From Ruegeria sp. THAF33 (GTDB taxonomy: Bacteria; Pseudomonadota; Alphaproteobacteria; Rhodobacterales; Rhodobacteraceae): a stretch of 64,000 bases of DNA. The position numbers were made by a program, and so were the translations under genes. Position 1 is the stretch's first letter. Every line of letters starts with the position of its first letter. The notes under the pieces are model-generated. The model did not search any database and was not told the origin of the DNA. It was given only the letters and a program-made list of their open reading frames with translations. The stretch spans positions 866,501-930,500 of the forward strand of contig NZ_CP045384.1 in NCBI RefSeq assembly GCF_009363615.1. The letters are read 5' to 3'. Positions 54,779 to 63,226 of this stretch are shown one piece after another.

Positions 54779-55974
54779 AGCGTCACGCTCCATTGCACGA
54801 CCGGATAGGCGGATTTCCAGCCGCGGCGCGGTCCAAGCGGCGCTGACTGCGCGAGTTCGATCCGCAGAAGCTCTCCGCCCAGTTTCTCATGCCATTGGGT
54901 CAACGTGGCCTCGCTTTCCAAAGTCACGGCATTGGCAACCAGGCGGGTTCCGGACGGCAGGTTCTGGTGCAGCCAGTGCAGCAGGTCTGGATCAAGCCCC
55001 CCTCCGATGAACACCACGTCGGGCAGTTCCAACCCATCCAGTGCAGCGGGCGCGGTGCCATGGATGACATTCAGCCGATCCTGACCCAGTGCATCGGCAT
55101 TCCGACGAATGCGCTCAGCCCTGTCAGCACGGGGTTCAATGCTGGTCGCGGTCAGGGTCGGATCGCACATCAGCCATTCGATGCTGATCGAGCCGGTGCC
55201 CCCTCCGATATCCCACAGGTGCTCGCCCCGTTGCGGAGCAAGCGCCGAGAGTGTCAGCGCGCGGATCGGGCGTTTGGTGATCTGCCCGTCCGTCTCGAAG
55301 ATGTGGTCCGGTTTGCCAGACGCCTTGGAAAGGGCAGGTCCTGCACCGGAAACTTCCAGACCGACGCAGACCGGGTGGTCGAACGTACCCAACAGCGCCT
55401 CGGTCAGCGTGACTGTTCGGGTGTTTTCGCGCGGACCGCCAAGCGCCTGCATCACATGCAGGGCCGAGTCGGCAAAGCCTGTCTCGGTCAGATACCGAGC
55501 CAGTTCCGCCACGGACTTTCCGTCACGCAGCAACAAGATCGCGTGCGCTCCCGGCGCCAGATGAGGACGCAAACGGGTCAGCGGCGCGGCGTGCAGGCCG
55601 AAGGTCAATGTGCTTTCCAAAGGCCAGCCGAGCCGGGCAGCGGCCAGCGAGAAGGTGGATTGGCCGGGCAGGGCGGTCCATTCACCGGCATCGAAATTGC
55701 GCGCAATGACCGAACCCGCGCCAAACCAGAACGGATCGCCCGAGGCCAGAACAACCGTCTGCCGGCCACGCAATCCCTTCAGGATCGGCAGCCCTTCCGA
55801 GAACGGCACGGGCCATTCGACACGTTCCGCCCCTGTTTCGGGCAGCAACGACAGGTGGCGCGGCGGCCCCATGATCACTTCGGCCCGGTCCAGCACTTGA
55901 CGGCTGGTTGACGACAGGCCATCAAACCCATCTTCGCCCAGTCCCAGAACGGTCAGCCACGGAGATTCAGACAT
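54775..55974 (-). CDS. cobL: Precorrin-6Y C5,15-methyltransferase (decarboxylating)
   Basis: 399 residues, a fusion of a CbiE-like methylase (LTVLGLGEDGFDGLSSTSRQ) with a CbiT-like Rossmann methyltransferase (HLWDIGGGTGSISIEWLMCD). It methylates C-5 and C-15 and decarboxylates. ATG 55974 is set by the family N-terminus MSESPWLTVLGLGEDG. Its start codon overlaps that of cobK on the other strand by two bases (CATG at 55972-55975), so no promoter can lie between them. Confidence 0.95.
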   Translation of the reverse strand: MSESPWLTVLGLGEDGFDGLSSTSRQVLDRAEVIMGPPRHLSLLPETGAERVEWPVPFSEGLPILKGLRGRQTVVLASGDPFWFGAGSVIARNFDAGEWTALPGQSTFSLAAARLGWPLESTLTFGLHAAPLTRLRPHLAPGAHAILLLRDGKSVAELARYLTETGFADSALHVMQALGGPRENTRTVTLTEALLGTFDHPVCVGLEVSGAGPALSKASGKPDHIFETDGQITKRPIRALTLSALAPQRGEHLWDIGGGTGSISIEWLMCDPTLTATSIEPRADRAERIRRNADALGQDRLNVIHGTAPAALDGLELPDVVFIGGGLDPDLLHWLHQNLPSGTRLVANAVTLESEATLTQWHEKLGGELLRIELAQSAPLGPRRGWKSAYPVVQWSVTL

Positions 55975-56704
55975 GACAACCCTCCTGATCCTTGGCGGCA
56001 CGACCGAGGCCAACGCGCTGGCCAAAGCTGTTTCGCGACAAGGGATTGCTGCTGTGTATTCCTACGCCGGACGGGTGGAAAACCCGCGACCGCAGCCCTT
56101 GCCGGTAAGGGTTGGCGGTTTCGGCGGTCCGGAAGGTCTGGCCGCCTATATCCATGAGAACGCCATCACCCATGTCTTGGACGCGACCCATCCATTTGCG
56201 GCCCGGATGAGCCGGAACGCGATCGAGGCATGCGCCGCGACGCGGACGCCATTGGCCGCGTTGACCCGCGCGGCCTGGGTGTCGCAGCCCGGCGATGTCT
56301 GGCGTCACGTGCCCGACATCGCTGCCGCCGTCGACGCATTGTCCGGTGATGCTCAGCGTGTCTTCCTTGCCGTTGGCCGCATGCATCTTGAAGATTTTTC
56401 GACCCGGCCTCAGCACAGTTACCTGCTGCGCCTTGTGGATGAGCCCGACACTTTGCCCTTGCCGAATGCAGAGGTGGTCGTCGCCCGAGGGCCGTTTACC
56501 GAAGCCGACGACCGGGCGTTGATGCAGCGCCATGGTACGCAGCTGGTCGTGTCCAAGAACGCCGGCGGCACGGGCGCGCGCGCCAAGCTGGACGCGGCGC
56601 GGGCGCTGGGCCTTCCCGTGCTGATGATCGACCGCCCGGTTCTGCCGAAGCGGACCGAGTTTTCGCAGGTCGCACAGGTTCTGGACTGGCTGTCTCATCC
56701 CTGA
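55973..56704 (+). CDS. cobK: Precorrin-6A reductase
   Basis: NADPH-dependent reduction of precorrin-6A to precorrin-6B (6Y), just before CobL. 243 residues. LLILGGTTEANALAKAVSRQ is the N-terminal Rossmann-like loop, followed by HVLDATHPFAARMSRNAIEA and GPFTEADDRALMQRHGTQLV. It is the only cob gene on the plus strand. Its 5' end overlaps the cobL start and its 3' end overlaps the cobJ stop by 10 bases. It therefore sits antisense within the cluster, and its promoter must lie inside cobL. Confidence 0.95.
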   Translation: MTTLLILGGTTEANALAKAVSRQGIAAVYSYAGRVENPRPQPLPVRVGGFGGPEGLAAYIHENAITHVLDATHPFAARMSRNAIEACAATRTPLAALTRAAWVSQPGDVWRHVPDIAAAVDALSGDAQRVFLAVGRMHLEDFSTRPQHSYLLRLVDEPDTLPLPNAEVVVARGPFTEADDRALMQRHGTQLVVSKNAGGTGARAKLDAARALGLPVLMIDRPVLPKRTEFSQVAQVLDWLSHP

Positions 56705-57459
56705 TCCTCATCAGGGGTGAAGCGAGGGGTGTAAACGATGGGTGCGCCATCGCGCTCGATGACGCGCGTTCGGGATGACCCCACGATCACCACGGTCTGC
56801 ATATCCGCCATGTCGGGCGTGGCTTCGGCCAGTGTCGAAATACGCATCTCTTCATCGGCCCGCGATACGGCGCGGGCGAACAGGATCAGACGTTCGGGCT
56901 CACACTCTTCACGCAGGATTTCCAGCGTTTTTACAAAGCCTTCCGGGCGGGACTTCGAGCGCGGATTGTAAAAGGCCATCGAGAAATCCGCCTGTGCAGC
57001 AAGGCGCAGGCGTTTTTCGATCAATGACCATGGTTTGAGGTTGTCGCTGAGGTTGATGGCGCAGAAATCATGCCCCATCGGGGCGCCCGCGCGCGCGGAT
57101 GCAGCCAACATCGCCGTGATCCCCGGCAGCACATCGATCTGAAGGCCACGCCATTCCGCAGGGCCGTTTTCCAGTGCTTCGAAGACAGCCGCCGCCATGG
57201 CAAACACGCCGGGATCGCCCGAGGATACAACGACCACCCGTTTGCCATCGGCAGCCATTTGCAGCGCGTGCTGCGAGCGGTCGATTTCGACCCGGTTGTC
57301 ACTTGCATGCAGTGTAAGGCCGGGGCGCTCGGCAATACGCGCCACATATGGGATATAGCCCACAACATCGGTGGCTTCGGCCAGCGCGGCTGTTACTTCT
57401 GGTGTAACAAGCGCCTCGTCACCCGGCCCCAGACCGGCAATCTTGACCCAGCCGCTCAT
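56695..57459 (-). CDS. cobJ: Precorrin-3B C17-methyltransferase
   Basis: Ring-contracting SAM methylase, 254 residues from ATG 57459. KIAGLGPGDEALVTPEVTAA, VSSGDPGVFAMAAAVFEALE and DVLPGITAMLAASARAGAPM are CobJ hallmarks. The start overlaps the cobI stop by 4 bases. Its 3' end overlaps the convergent cobK. Confidence 0.95.
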   Translation of the reverse strand: MSGWVKIAGLGPGDEALVTPEVTAALAEATDVVGYIPYVARIAERPGLTLHASDNRVEIDRSQHALQMAADGKRVVVVSSGDPGVFAMAAAVFEALENGPAEWRGLQIDVLPGITAMLAASARAGAPMGHDFCAINLSDNLKPWSLIEKRLRLAAQADFSMAFYNPRSKSRPEGFVKTLEILREECEPERLILFARAVSRADEEMRISTLAEATPDMADMQTVVIVGSSRTRVIERDGAPIVYTPRFTPDEDQG

Positions 57460-58184
57460 GGTCGCCGTCCCTGACCGTGCACGACGATGATCGAGAAATA
57501 CGGGGTGATCTTCTCGCAGGCTTCGGACAGCTTTGTCACCGTCTGGTTCGGCATCTGCGCATATTCCACGATCCACGCCCGGTCATACAGGCCAGCGGTC
57601 TTCAGAGCGCGCTTCACCTTGTCGATGTTGCGTCCGATTTTCATCACGACCAATGCATCGGTCAGAGCCATGCGTTCCGCCAGCGTGTCCTCGGGCAGGG
57701 TGCCAACCAGCACGGTCAGCACGTCATCACCCCAGGTGATCGGGTCTCCGGTCGCGGTCCATGCTCCGGACATGCCGGTAATGGCGGGTACAACTTCAAC
57801 CGGCGCGTCTTGGCGCAAACGGCTGTAAAGATGCATGAACGAGCCATAGAAGAAAGGATCGCCCTCGCACAGAACAACCACGTCCTCACCCCGTTCTGAC
57901 AGGGCTTTGAGATGGGCGGTGCAGTCTTCGTAGAATGCTGCCAGCAATTCGTTGTAACGCGGGTCTGTCACCGGGATCTCGGTGGTTACGGGATATTCCA
58001 TCGGAAACTCGACCGCGCCTTCGGGGATCATCCCGTTAACGATCTTACGCGCCTGACCACTGCGACCGGGTTTGCGGAAATACGCTACATTCTTTGCATT
58101 GCGCAGCAGGCGATCAGCCCGGACGCTCATCAAATCCGGATCGCCGGGGCCAAGGCCCACACCGTATATGGTGCCCATCTTCAT
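57456..58184 (-). CDS. cobI: Precorrin-2 C20-methyltransferase
   Basis: 242 residues from ATG 58184, which overlaps the cobH stop (ATGA). IYGVGLGPGDPDLMSVRADR, VVVLCEGDPFFYGSFMHLYS and VEVVPAITGMSGAWTATG place it as CobI. It follows CobA in the pathway. Confidence 0.95.
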   Translation of the reverse strand: MKMGTIYGVGLGPGDPDLMSVRADRLLRNAKNVAYFRKPGRSGQARKIVNGMIPEGAVEFPMEYPVTTEIPVTDPRYNELLAAFYEDCTAHLKALSERGEDVVVLCEGDPFFYGSFMHLYSRLRQDAPVEVVPAITGMSGAWTATGDPITWGDDVLTVLVGTLPEDTLAERMALTDALVVMKIGRNIDKVKRALKTAGLYDRAWIVEYAQMPNQTVTKLSEACEKITPYFSIIVVHGQGRRP

Positions 58185-58810
58185 TCTGCCCGGCTTGCGA
58201 TGGCGTTGATGGCCGCCACCGTGATGGCGCTGCCGCCCAGACGACCTTTGACGATGCAGGATGGCACCGGTTGCGCCTGCCACAGCGCATCCTTGGATTC
58301 CACCGCGCCGACGAAGCCAACCGGGCAGCCGATGATCGCGGCAGGGCGCGGGCAATCCGGATCTTCCAGCATGTTCAGCAAATGGAACAGTGCGGTGGGC
58401 GCATTGCCGATGGCGACCAGCGCGCCCTCCAGATGCGGACGCCACAGCTCCAGCGCCGCGGCGGAACGGGTGTTGCTCATCTCGGCGGCCAGCGGGCGTA
58501 CGCGTTCGTCATGCAGGGTACAGATCACCTGGTTGTCGGCGGGCAGGCGGAAACGGGTGACACCTTCGCTGACCATGCGCGCATCACACAGGATCGGTGC
58601 GCCATTTTCCAATGCGGTGCGGGCCGTCTGCACGAAGCCGGGCGAGAAATGCACGAACTCTTCCAGCCCGACCATACCCGCGGCGTGGATCATGCGAACG
58701 GCAACCTGCTCTTCATCGGCATCAAAACGGGCCAGATCAGCCTCGGACCGGATGGTGGCAAAGCTTTCCTTGTAGATCGCCGCGCCATCGGTTTCGTATG
58801 TATAGGGCAT
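58181..58810 (-). CDS. cobH: Precorrin-8X methylmutase
   Basis: Shifts the C-11 methyl to C-12, giving hydrogenobyrinic acid. 209 residues. The active-site His region is AVRMIHAAGMVGLEEFVHFS, with CDARMVSEGVTRFRL following. The start shares one base with the cobG stop (TGATG). Confidence 0.96.
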   Translation of the reverse strand: MPYTYETDGAAIYKESFATIRSEADLARFDADEEQVAVRMIHAAGMVGLEEFVHFSPGFVQTARTALENGAPILCDARMVSEGVTRFRLPADNQVICTLHDERVRPLAAEMSNTRSAAALELWRPHLEGALVAIGNAPTALFHLLNMLEDPDCPRPAAIIGCPVGFVGAVESKDALWQAQPVPSCIVKGRLGGSAITVAAINAIASRAE

Positions 58811-59931
58811 CAGGTGAAGTCCATAGTCATGAGTGTTTCCGGGTCGAGCCCGCGTTGGCTGGGCTCATCCCCTGCGCGGCCCTGTTTGACAAGATCAAAT
58901 CGTCCGTTTGCGCCCACCAATGTGATGTCGGCAGGACCCATGCGAGCGCATCCCTTGCTACAGCCCGAAACATGCAGGCGTACGGACACCCGCGAAGCCA
59001 ACGCCCGGGCGATGTCGCGCGTCTCGGCCTGCGCTTGCGGGCAGAACGGCGCGCCGGGGCAGGCGTCGGTGGTCATCAACGGATCGGTTTCATTTTCGAC
59101 AAAGGCCGGGGCAGGTATCGCCGCCCCGCCTTCCAGCAGGATCAGCCGCCACGGGGTGACGCGCAGGGCGCAAGCGCCGCTGTCCTCGATCAGGTCATAC
59201 AGCTTGCGCGCAGGCAGCGACCCAAAAGCCGCGCCGTATAGGGCACCCAGTTCACAGCGGCCCGGTTGAAGCTTTGCGCCAACGGAACCGGGCGCACATC
59301 CTTGCCATTCCTGCGGCAGGGCGTCGATGACACGCGCCATGCGGCGTGTCTCGGGTGTGTAGGTTTCGGCAAACCACATTGCCAGCGCGATCACGTGATC
59401 AATGGCGTCGGTCTCGGTTACGCTCCGCCCGGTTGCGCACCCGTCAGCGCGCAGGATCAGGCTGCCTGCACCGGATTCCAGGCGAATATCGGCCGAATCC
59501 GACGCCAGCAGACGTTCGGGGCCGGTGTCGATTGCAAAGCCGAACTTTGCCGGCAGGGCCGGCAGCTCCGCAAGCCGGTCAATCAGTTCATGGGTCAGTC
59601 GAGCAGTCAAATCGCCCGCCTGATAGAGCGGCGTAACCAGAATATTGCGGCGTATTTCGATACCGGGTTCCGCATCCAGCAGGTTCAGCGCGGCAAGCTC
59701 TTTGAGCAGAGGCTGATGGTCTTCCTCTTCCACGCCCCGCAATTGCAGATTGGCGCGATTGGTCAAATCGATCGAGCCGTTGCCAAAGCGGTCCGCCAGA
59801 TCGCACAGTCCCAGTGCCTGATCGGCCTCCAGACGCGCCAGCCGGGGCCTGACCCTGACGACCAGACCGTCACCGGACATCATCGGACGATGGGCGCCCG
59901 GGCACCAGCCCTGAACAATTGGTGCACTCAT
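58810..59931 (-). CDS. cobG: Precorrin-3B synthase
   Basis: Oxygen-dependent hydroxylation of precorrin-3A forming the lactone that permits ring contraction; it defines the aerobic route. 373 residues, nitrite/sulfite-reductase-like. [4Fe-4S] cysteines are visible in DACPGAPFC and SGCSKGCARMG. The start overlaps the cobN stop by 4 bases. Confidence 0.95.
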   Translation of the reverse strand: MSAPIVQGWCPGAHRPMMSGDGLVVRVRPRLARLEADQALGLCDLADRFGNGSIDLTNRANLQLRGVEEEDHQPLLKELAALNLLDAEPGIEIRRNILVTPLYQAGDLTARLTHELIDRLAELPALPAKFGFAIDTGPERLLASDSADIRLESGAGSLILRADGCATGRSVTETDAIDHVIALAMWFAETYTPETRRMARVIDALPQEWQGCAPGSVGAKLQPGRCELGALYGAAFGSLPARKLYDLIEDSGACALRVTPWRLILLEGGAAIPAPAFVENETDPLMTTDACPGAPFCPQAQAETRDIARALASRVSVRLHVSGCSKGCARMGPADITLVGANGRFDLVKQGRAGDEPSQRGLDPETLMTMDFT

Positions 59932-62900
59932 CTCAATCCCTCCAGATCAGCCCGGATAGAGTTCCGGCGCGTGTTCCAAAGCCCGGCCTCAAGCAGCGCG
60001 CGGAACCGGTCCTGCATGGCCTGGCGTGCCTTGGGATTGGCCTCTTGCAGGAACGCGTCGACCTCTTCGTTGCCCAGCGTGGCATCGTGGTAGAGGTCAA
60101 AAAGATGCGGTGCGACAGTGCCGGACAGATGCGCGAAAGAAGCCATATGATCCAGCGTTGCCGCGATTTCAGCCGCCCCCCGGAAACCATGGCGCTGCAT
60201 TCCGGCGATCCAGCCGGGGTTGGCGGCACGGCCGTGGACGACGCGGCTGATTTCTTCACGCAAAGTGCGGGCACGCGGGTTTTCGGGGTAGGTGTTGTCC
60301 AGATGGTACAGCTGCGCGGTTCCGCCGGCGATCTTCTTGGCGGCGGCAAAGCCCGCCTCGTGCGTGGCATAATCGTTGGCCAGAAGAAGATCGGTTTCGG
60401 TCAGGTCCTGCAAGTGGACAAAGCTGTCCGCATTTGCAACGCGTTGGGTGATGCCGTCCTTGTCCTGCGAGATGTGTTCGCCTTCCAATGCAAAAGAACT
60501 GGCCTCAAGCCACGCTTCACCGGCCTGCGCACGGGCCTCGTCGGTATACACTTCGGAAAGTTCGGTCATGTTCACGCCATAGCTTCCGGGCGCAGGTCCA
60601 TAGACCCGCGCTGCCGGCGCCTGCCCGGCATAGGGGTTCCAGTCCGTTGCCTCATCGCGCGCGGCCAATGCGCGAACCGCTTGGCCAAACAAGGCGGACA
60701 GCGTCGGGAAAACATCCCGGAACAGGCCCGAGACCCGCAGGGTCACGTCCAGGCGCGGGCGGCTCAGGTCGGTGATCGGCAGAACCTCGATGCCGGAAAC
60801 CCTCTCGGACCCTTTGTCCCACACGGGTTTGACGCCCAGCAGGTGCAGGGCCATGGCGAATTCCTCGCCCGCCGTGCGCATCGTGGCTGACCCCCACAGA
60901 TCGACGATCAGCCCCTTCGGGTAATCGCCTTCTTCCTGAAGATGGCGCCGCACCAGTTCCTCGGCCAGTTTCACACCCTGAGCATAGGCCGCACGGGTCG
61001 GAACCGACCGCGGATCGGTGGTGTAAAGGTTCCGCCCGGTGGGCAGAACATCTGACCGGCCACGATAGGGGGACCCCGAAGGTCCGGCATCAATCCGCTT
61101 GCCTTCGAGCGCTTTGATCAGCGCGTCGCGTTCGGCGTGGGCCGAAGGGGCCGGATCGAAACTGCCCGTCACCTCGGGCACGCGCCCGAAGATGTGCAGC
61201 CCGTCGCCAAACTGGCTTTCCTTGATGTCACAGACAAAGCGGTCGATGCGGGTGATGGCCTCGGCGGTGCAGGTTGCCTGATCGAGGCCGAGATCGCTTT
61301 CCAGCCCTATCGCCTGCGCCTCATCTCGGATATCTTCCTGCAAGCGGTCGCGGCGTTTGGGGTCAAGCCCGTCGGCGTTGGAAAACTCATCCAGCAGCGA
61401 TTCAAGCCGCACCATCCGATCCGGCGTGCCGCTTTCCTTCATCGGGGGCGGGATGTGGCCCAGCGTGACGGCTCCGATCCGGCGCTTGGCTTGCGCGGCC
61501 TCGCCCGGGTCGTTCACGATAAACGGGTAGATCACCGGCAGATCGCCGATCAGCGCCTCGGGCCAACAATCGGCAGACAAGGCGACCGATTTTCCGGGCA
61601 ACCATTCCAGCGTTCCGTGCGCGCCGATATGGATCAGCGCATCGGCACCCAACCCTTTGCGCAGCCACAGATAGAAGGCGACATAACCGTGGCGCGGGGT
61701 GCGCGAGAGGTCATGATAGTCGTCATCCCGCAACTCGGGCGTGCCGCGTTCGGGTTGCAGCGCGACCAGCGCCTTGCCGCGCCGAAGCGCGGTGAAATGG
61801 AAGGCCCCATCGGCACAGGCCGGATCATCTTCGGGCGCGCCCCAAACGGCGTGCAGATCAGCGCGCAGGGTTTCGGGCAATTCCGCAAGCGCATCCTGAT
61901 AATCCCCGAGCGACCACGAAATCCGTGCGTCCAGAAGAGTGTCGGCAATCGGCTCGCCAGTCGCGATGTCATAGCCTTCTTCGTCAAGATCGGACAGCAT
62001 CGCCTCGGCCGAGGCCAGCGCGTCGAGGCCAACCGCATGGGCCATCTGCCAGTCTTTGCCGGGATAGGTGGACAGGACCAACGCAGGAATCTGATCTGCC
62101 TTGGGTTTGTCGTTCAGTGCAAGCCAGCCTGATACACGGTCGATGATCGCTTCGATCCGGTCCGGTTCGGGCCGATGTGCAAAGCGCGCGTATTCCAGAT
62201 GCGGATCGCGTTTTCCGGGTTCCTTGAAAGACGCAACTCCCGCCGAGATCCGTCCATCCACCTCGGGCAGTACCACATGCATGGCAAGATCGGCGGGGGA
62301 CAAACCGCGTTCCGCCTCGGCCCAGGCTTTGCGGCGCGAGGTGGCGAGAGCGACCTGAAACACCGGCACGCCTGCCGCGTCCAGAGGCGACGTTCCCGAC
62401 GCACCTTTTCCCGAAAACGAAGTGGCGTTGACAATGGCCGATGGGTTCAGCGCAACAACCTGTTCCCGCAACCAGTCGGCGGCCATGGGCGCCTTGAGAG
62501 ATGGGGCAAACAGGCCCACCGCCGCGTATCCACGGGCGCGCAGGCTGCGGATCAGGGAGGCGATCGGGGCGGTGTCTGCCGAGGTCAGGTAAGCGCGGTA
62601 AAAGGTGACGAGGATTCGTTTGGCCTTGCTTTCGAACGCGGTTTCCACCGGGATTACGCCGCGATCCGGACACCACACGCCACATTCGGGCAAGGTCTTG
62701 GCGCCCATCACCGGACCGGCATAAAGCCCCGCCGCCAAAGCCATCTGCGCCAACGCCGCCTGTGCCGCGACCTCGCCGCCGGTATCGCACAGATGCGCCA
62801 GCCGCCGCAGGGTCGAGACCGGCAGGGTGGAATAGTCATCCAGCCGCGTGTCCTCGCGCCCGTCAGCGGGCAGCACCGCCAGCGCGATGCCCTTGGCCTG

Positions 62901-63221
62901 CGCCAGCGCCAGAACCTGCTGCAACCCATAAGCCCAGTAGGGGACGCCGCCGATCAGACGGATCAGAATGCCCTTAGCGCCCTCGAGCGTCTGTTCGACA
63001 TAGGTGTCGACCGACAGCGGGTGTTTCAGCGCCGCCAGGTTGGCCAGCCGCAACGAGGGCATCCGTCCCTCGGGCCCGCCGCCGCGATGCCAGCCCGCCG
63101 CGAAAGCCCCCAGATCGCTGTCCGAAAACGACAGCACCACCAGTTCCGCCGGGCTCTGGCCCAGATCGGTTGGGGTCTCGGTTTCCTCGAGCCCGTGGCT
63201 TTCGCGGAAGACGACGTGCAT
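59928..63221 (-). CDS. cobN: Cobaltochelatase subunit CobN
   Basis: Large subunit of the ATP-dependent CobNST chelatase inserting Co2+ into hydrogenobyrinic acid a,c-diamide. 1097 residues, complete. Family blocks include IRLIGGVPYWAYGLQQVLAL, ADALIHIGAHGTLEWLPGKS and the C-terminal AHLSGTVAPHLFDLYHDATL. cobS and cobT are not in the window. It starts 5 bases after the cobW stop. Confidence 0.97.
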   Translation of the reverse strand: MHVVFRESHGLEETETPTDLGQSPAELVVLSFSDSDLGAFAAGWHRGGGPEGRMPSLRLANLAALKHPLSVDTYVEQTLEGAKGILIRLIGGVPYWAYGLQQVLALAQAKGIALAVLPADGREDTRLDDYSTLPVSTLRRLAHLCDTGGEVAAQAALAQMALAAGLYAGPVMGAKTLPECGVWCPDRGVIPVETAFESKAKRILVTFYRAYLTSADTAPIASLIRSLRARGYAAVGLFAPSLKAPMAADWLREQVVALNPSAIVNATSFSGKGASGTSPLDAAGVPVFQVALATSRRKAWAEAERGLSPADLAMHVVLPEVDGRISAGVASFKEPGKRDPHLEYARFAHRPEPDRIEAIIDRVSGWLALNDKPKADQIPALVLSTYPGKDWQMAHAVGLDALASAEAMLSDLDEEGYDIATGEPIADTLLDARISWSLGDYQDALAELPETLRADLHAVWGAPEDDPACADGAFHFTALRRGKALVALQPERGTPELRDDDYHDLSRTPRHGYVAFYLWLRKGLGADALIHIGAHGTLEWLPGKSVALSADCWPEALIGDLPVIYPFIVNDPGEAAQAKRRIGAVTLGHIPPPMKESGTPDRMVRLESLLDEFSNADGLDPKRRDRLQEDIRDEAQAIGLESDLGLDQATCTAEAITRIDRFVCDIKESQFGDGLHIFGRVPEVTGSFDPAPSAHAERDALIKALEGKRIDAGPSGSPYRGRSDVLPTGRNLYTTDPRSVPTRAAYAQGVKLAEELVRRHLQEEGDYPKGLIVDLWGSATMRTAGEEFAMALHLLGVKPVWDKGSERVSGIEVLPITDLSRPRLDVTLRVSGLFRDVFPTLSALFGQAVRALAARDEATDWNPYAGQAPAARVYGPAPGSYGVNMTELSEVYTDEARAQAGEAWLEASSFALEGEHISQDKDGITQRVANADSFVHLQDLTETDLLLANDYATHEAGFAAAKKIAGGTAQLYHLDNTYPENPRARTLREEISRVVHGRAANPGWIAGMQRHGFRGAAEIAATLDHMASFAHLSGTVAPHLFDLYHDATLGNEEVDAFLQEANPKARQAMQDRFRALLEAGLWNTRRNSIRADLEGLR

Positions 63222-63226
63222 GTGTC

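Noticed and set aside
58094..59269. 391-codon open frame on the plus strand
   Set aside because: Antisense to cobI, cobH and cobG, all with intact motifs.
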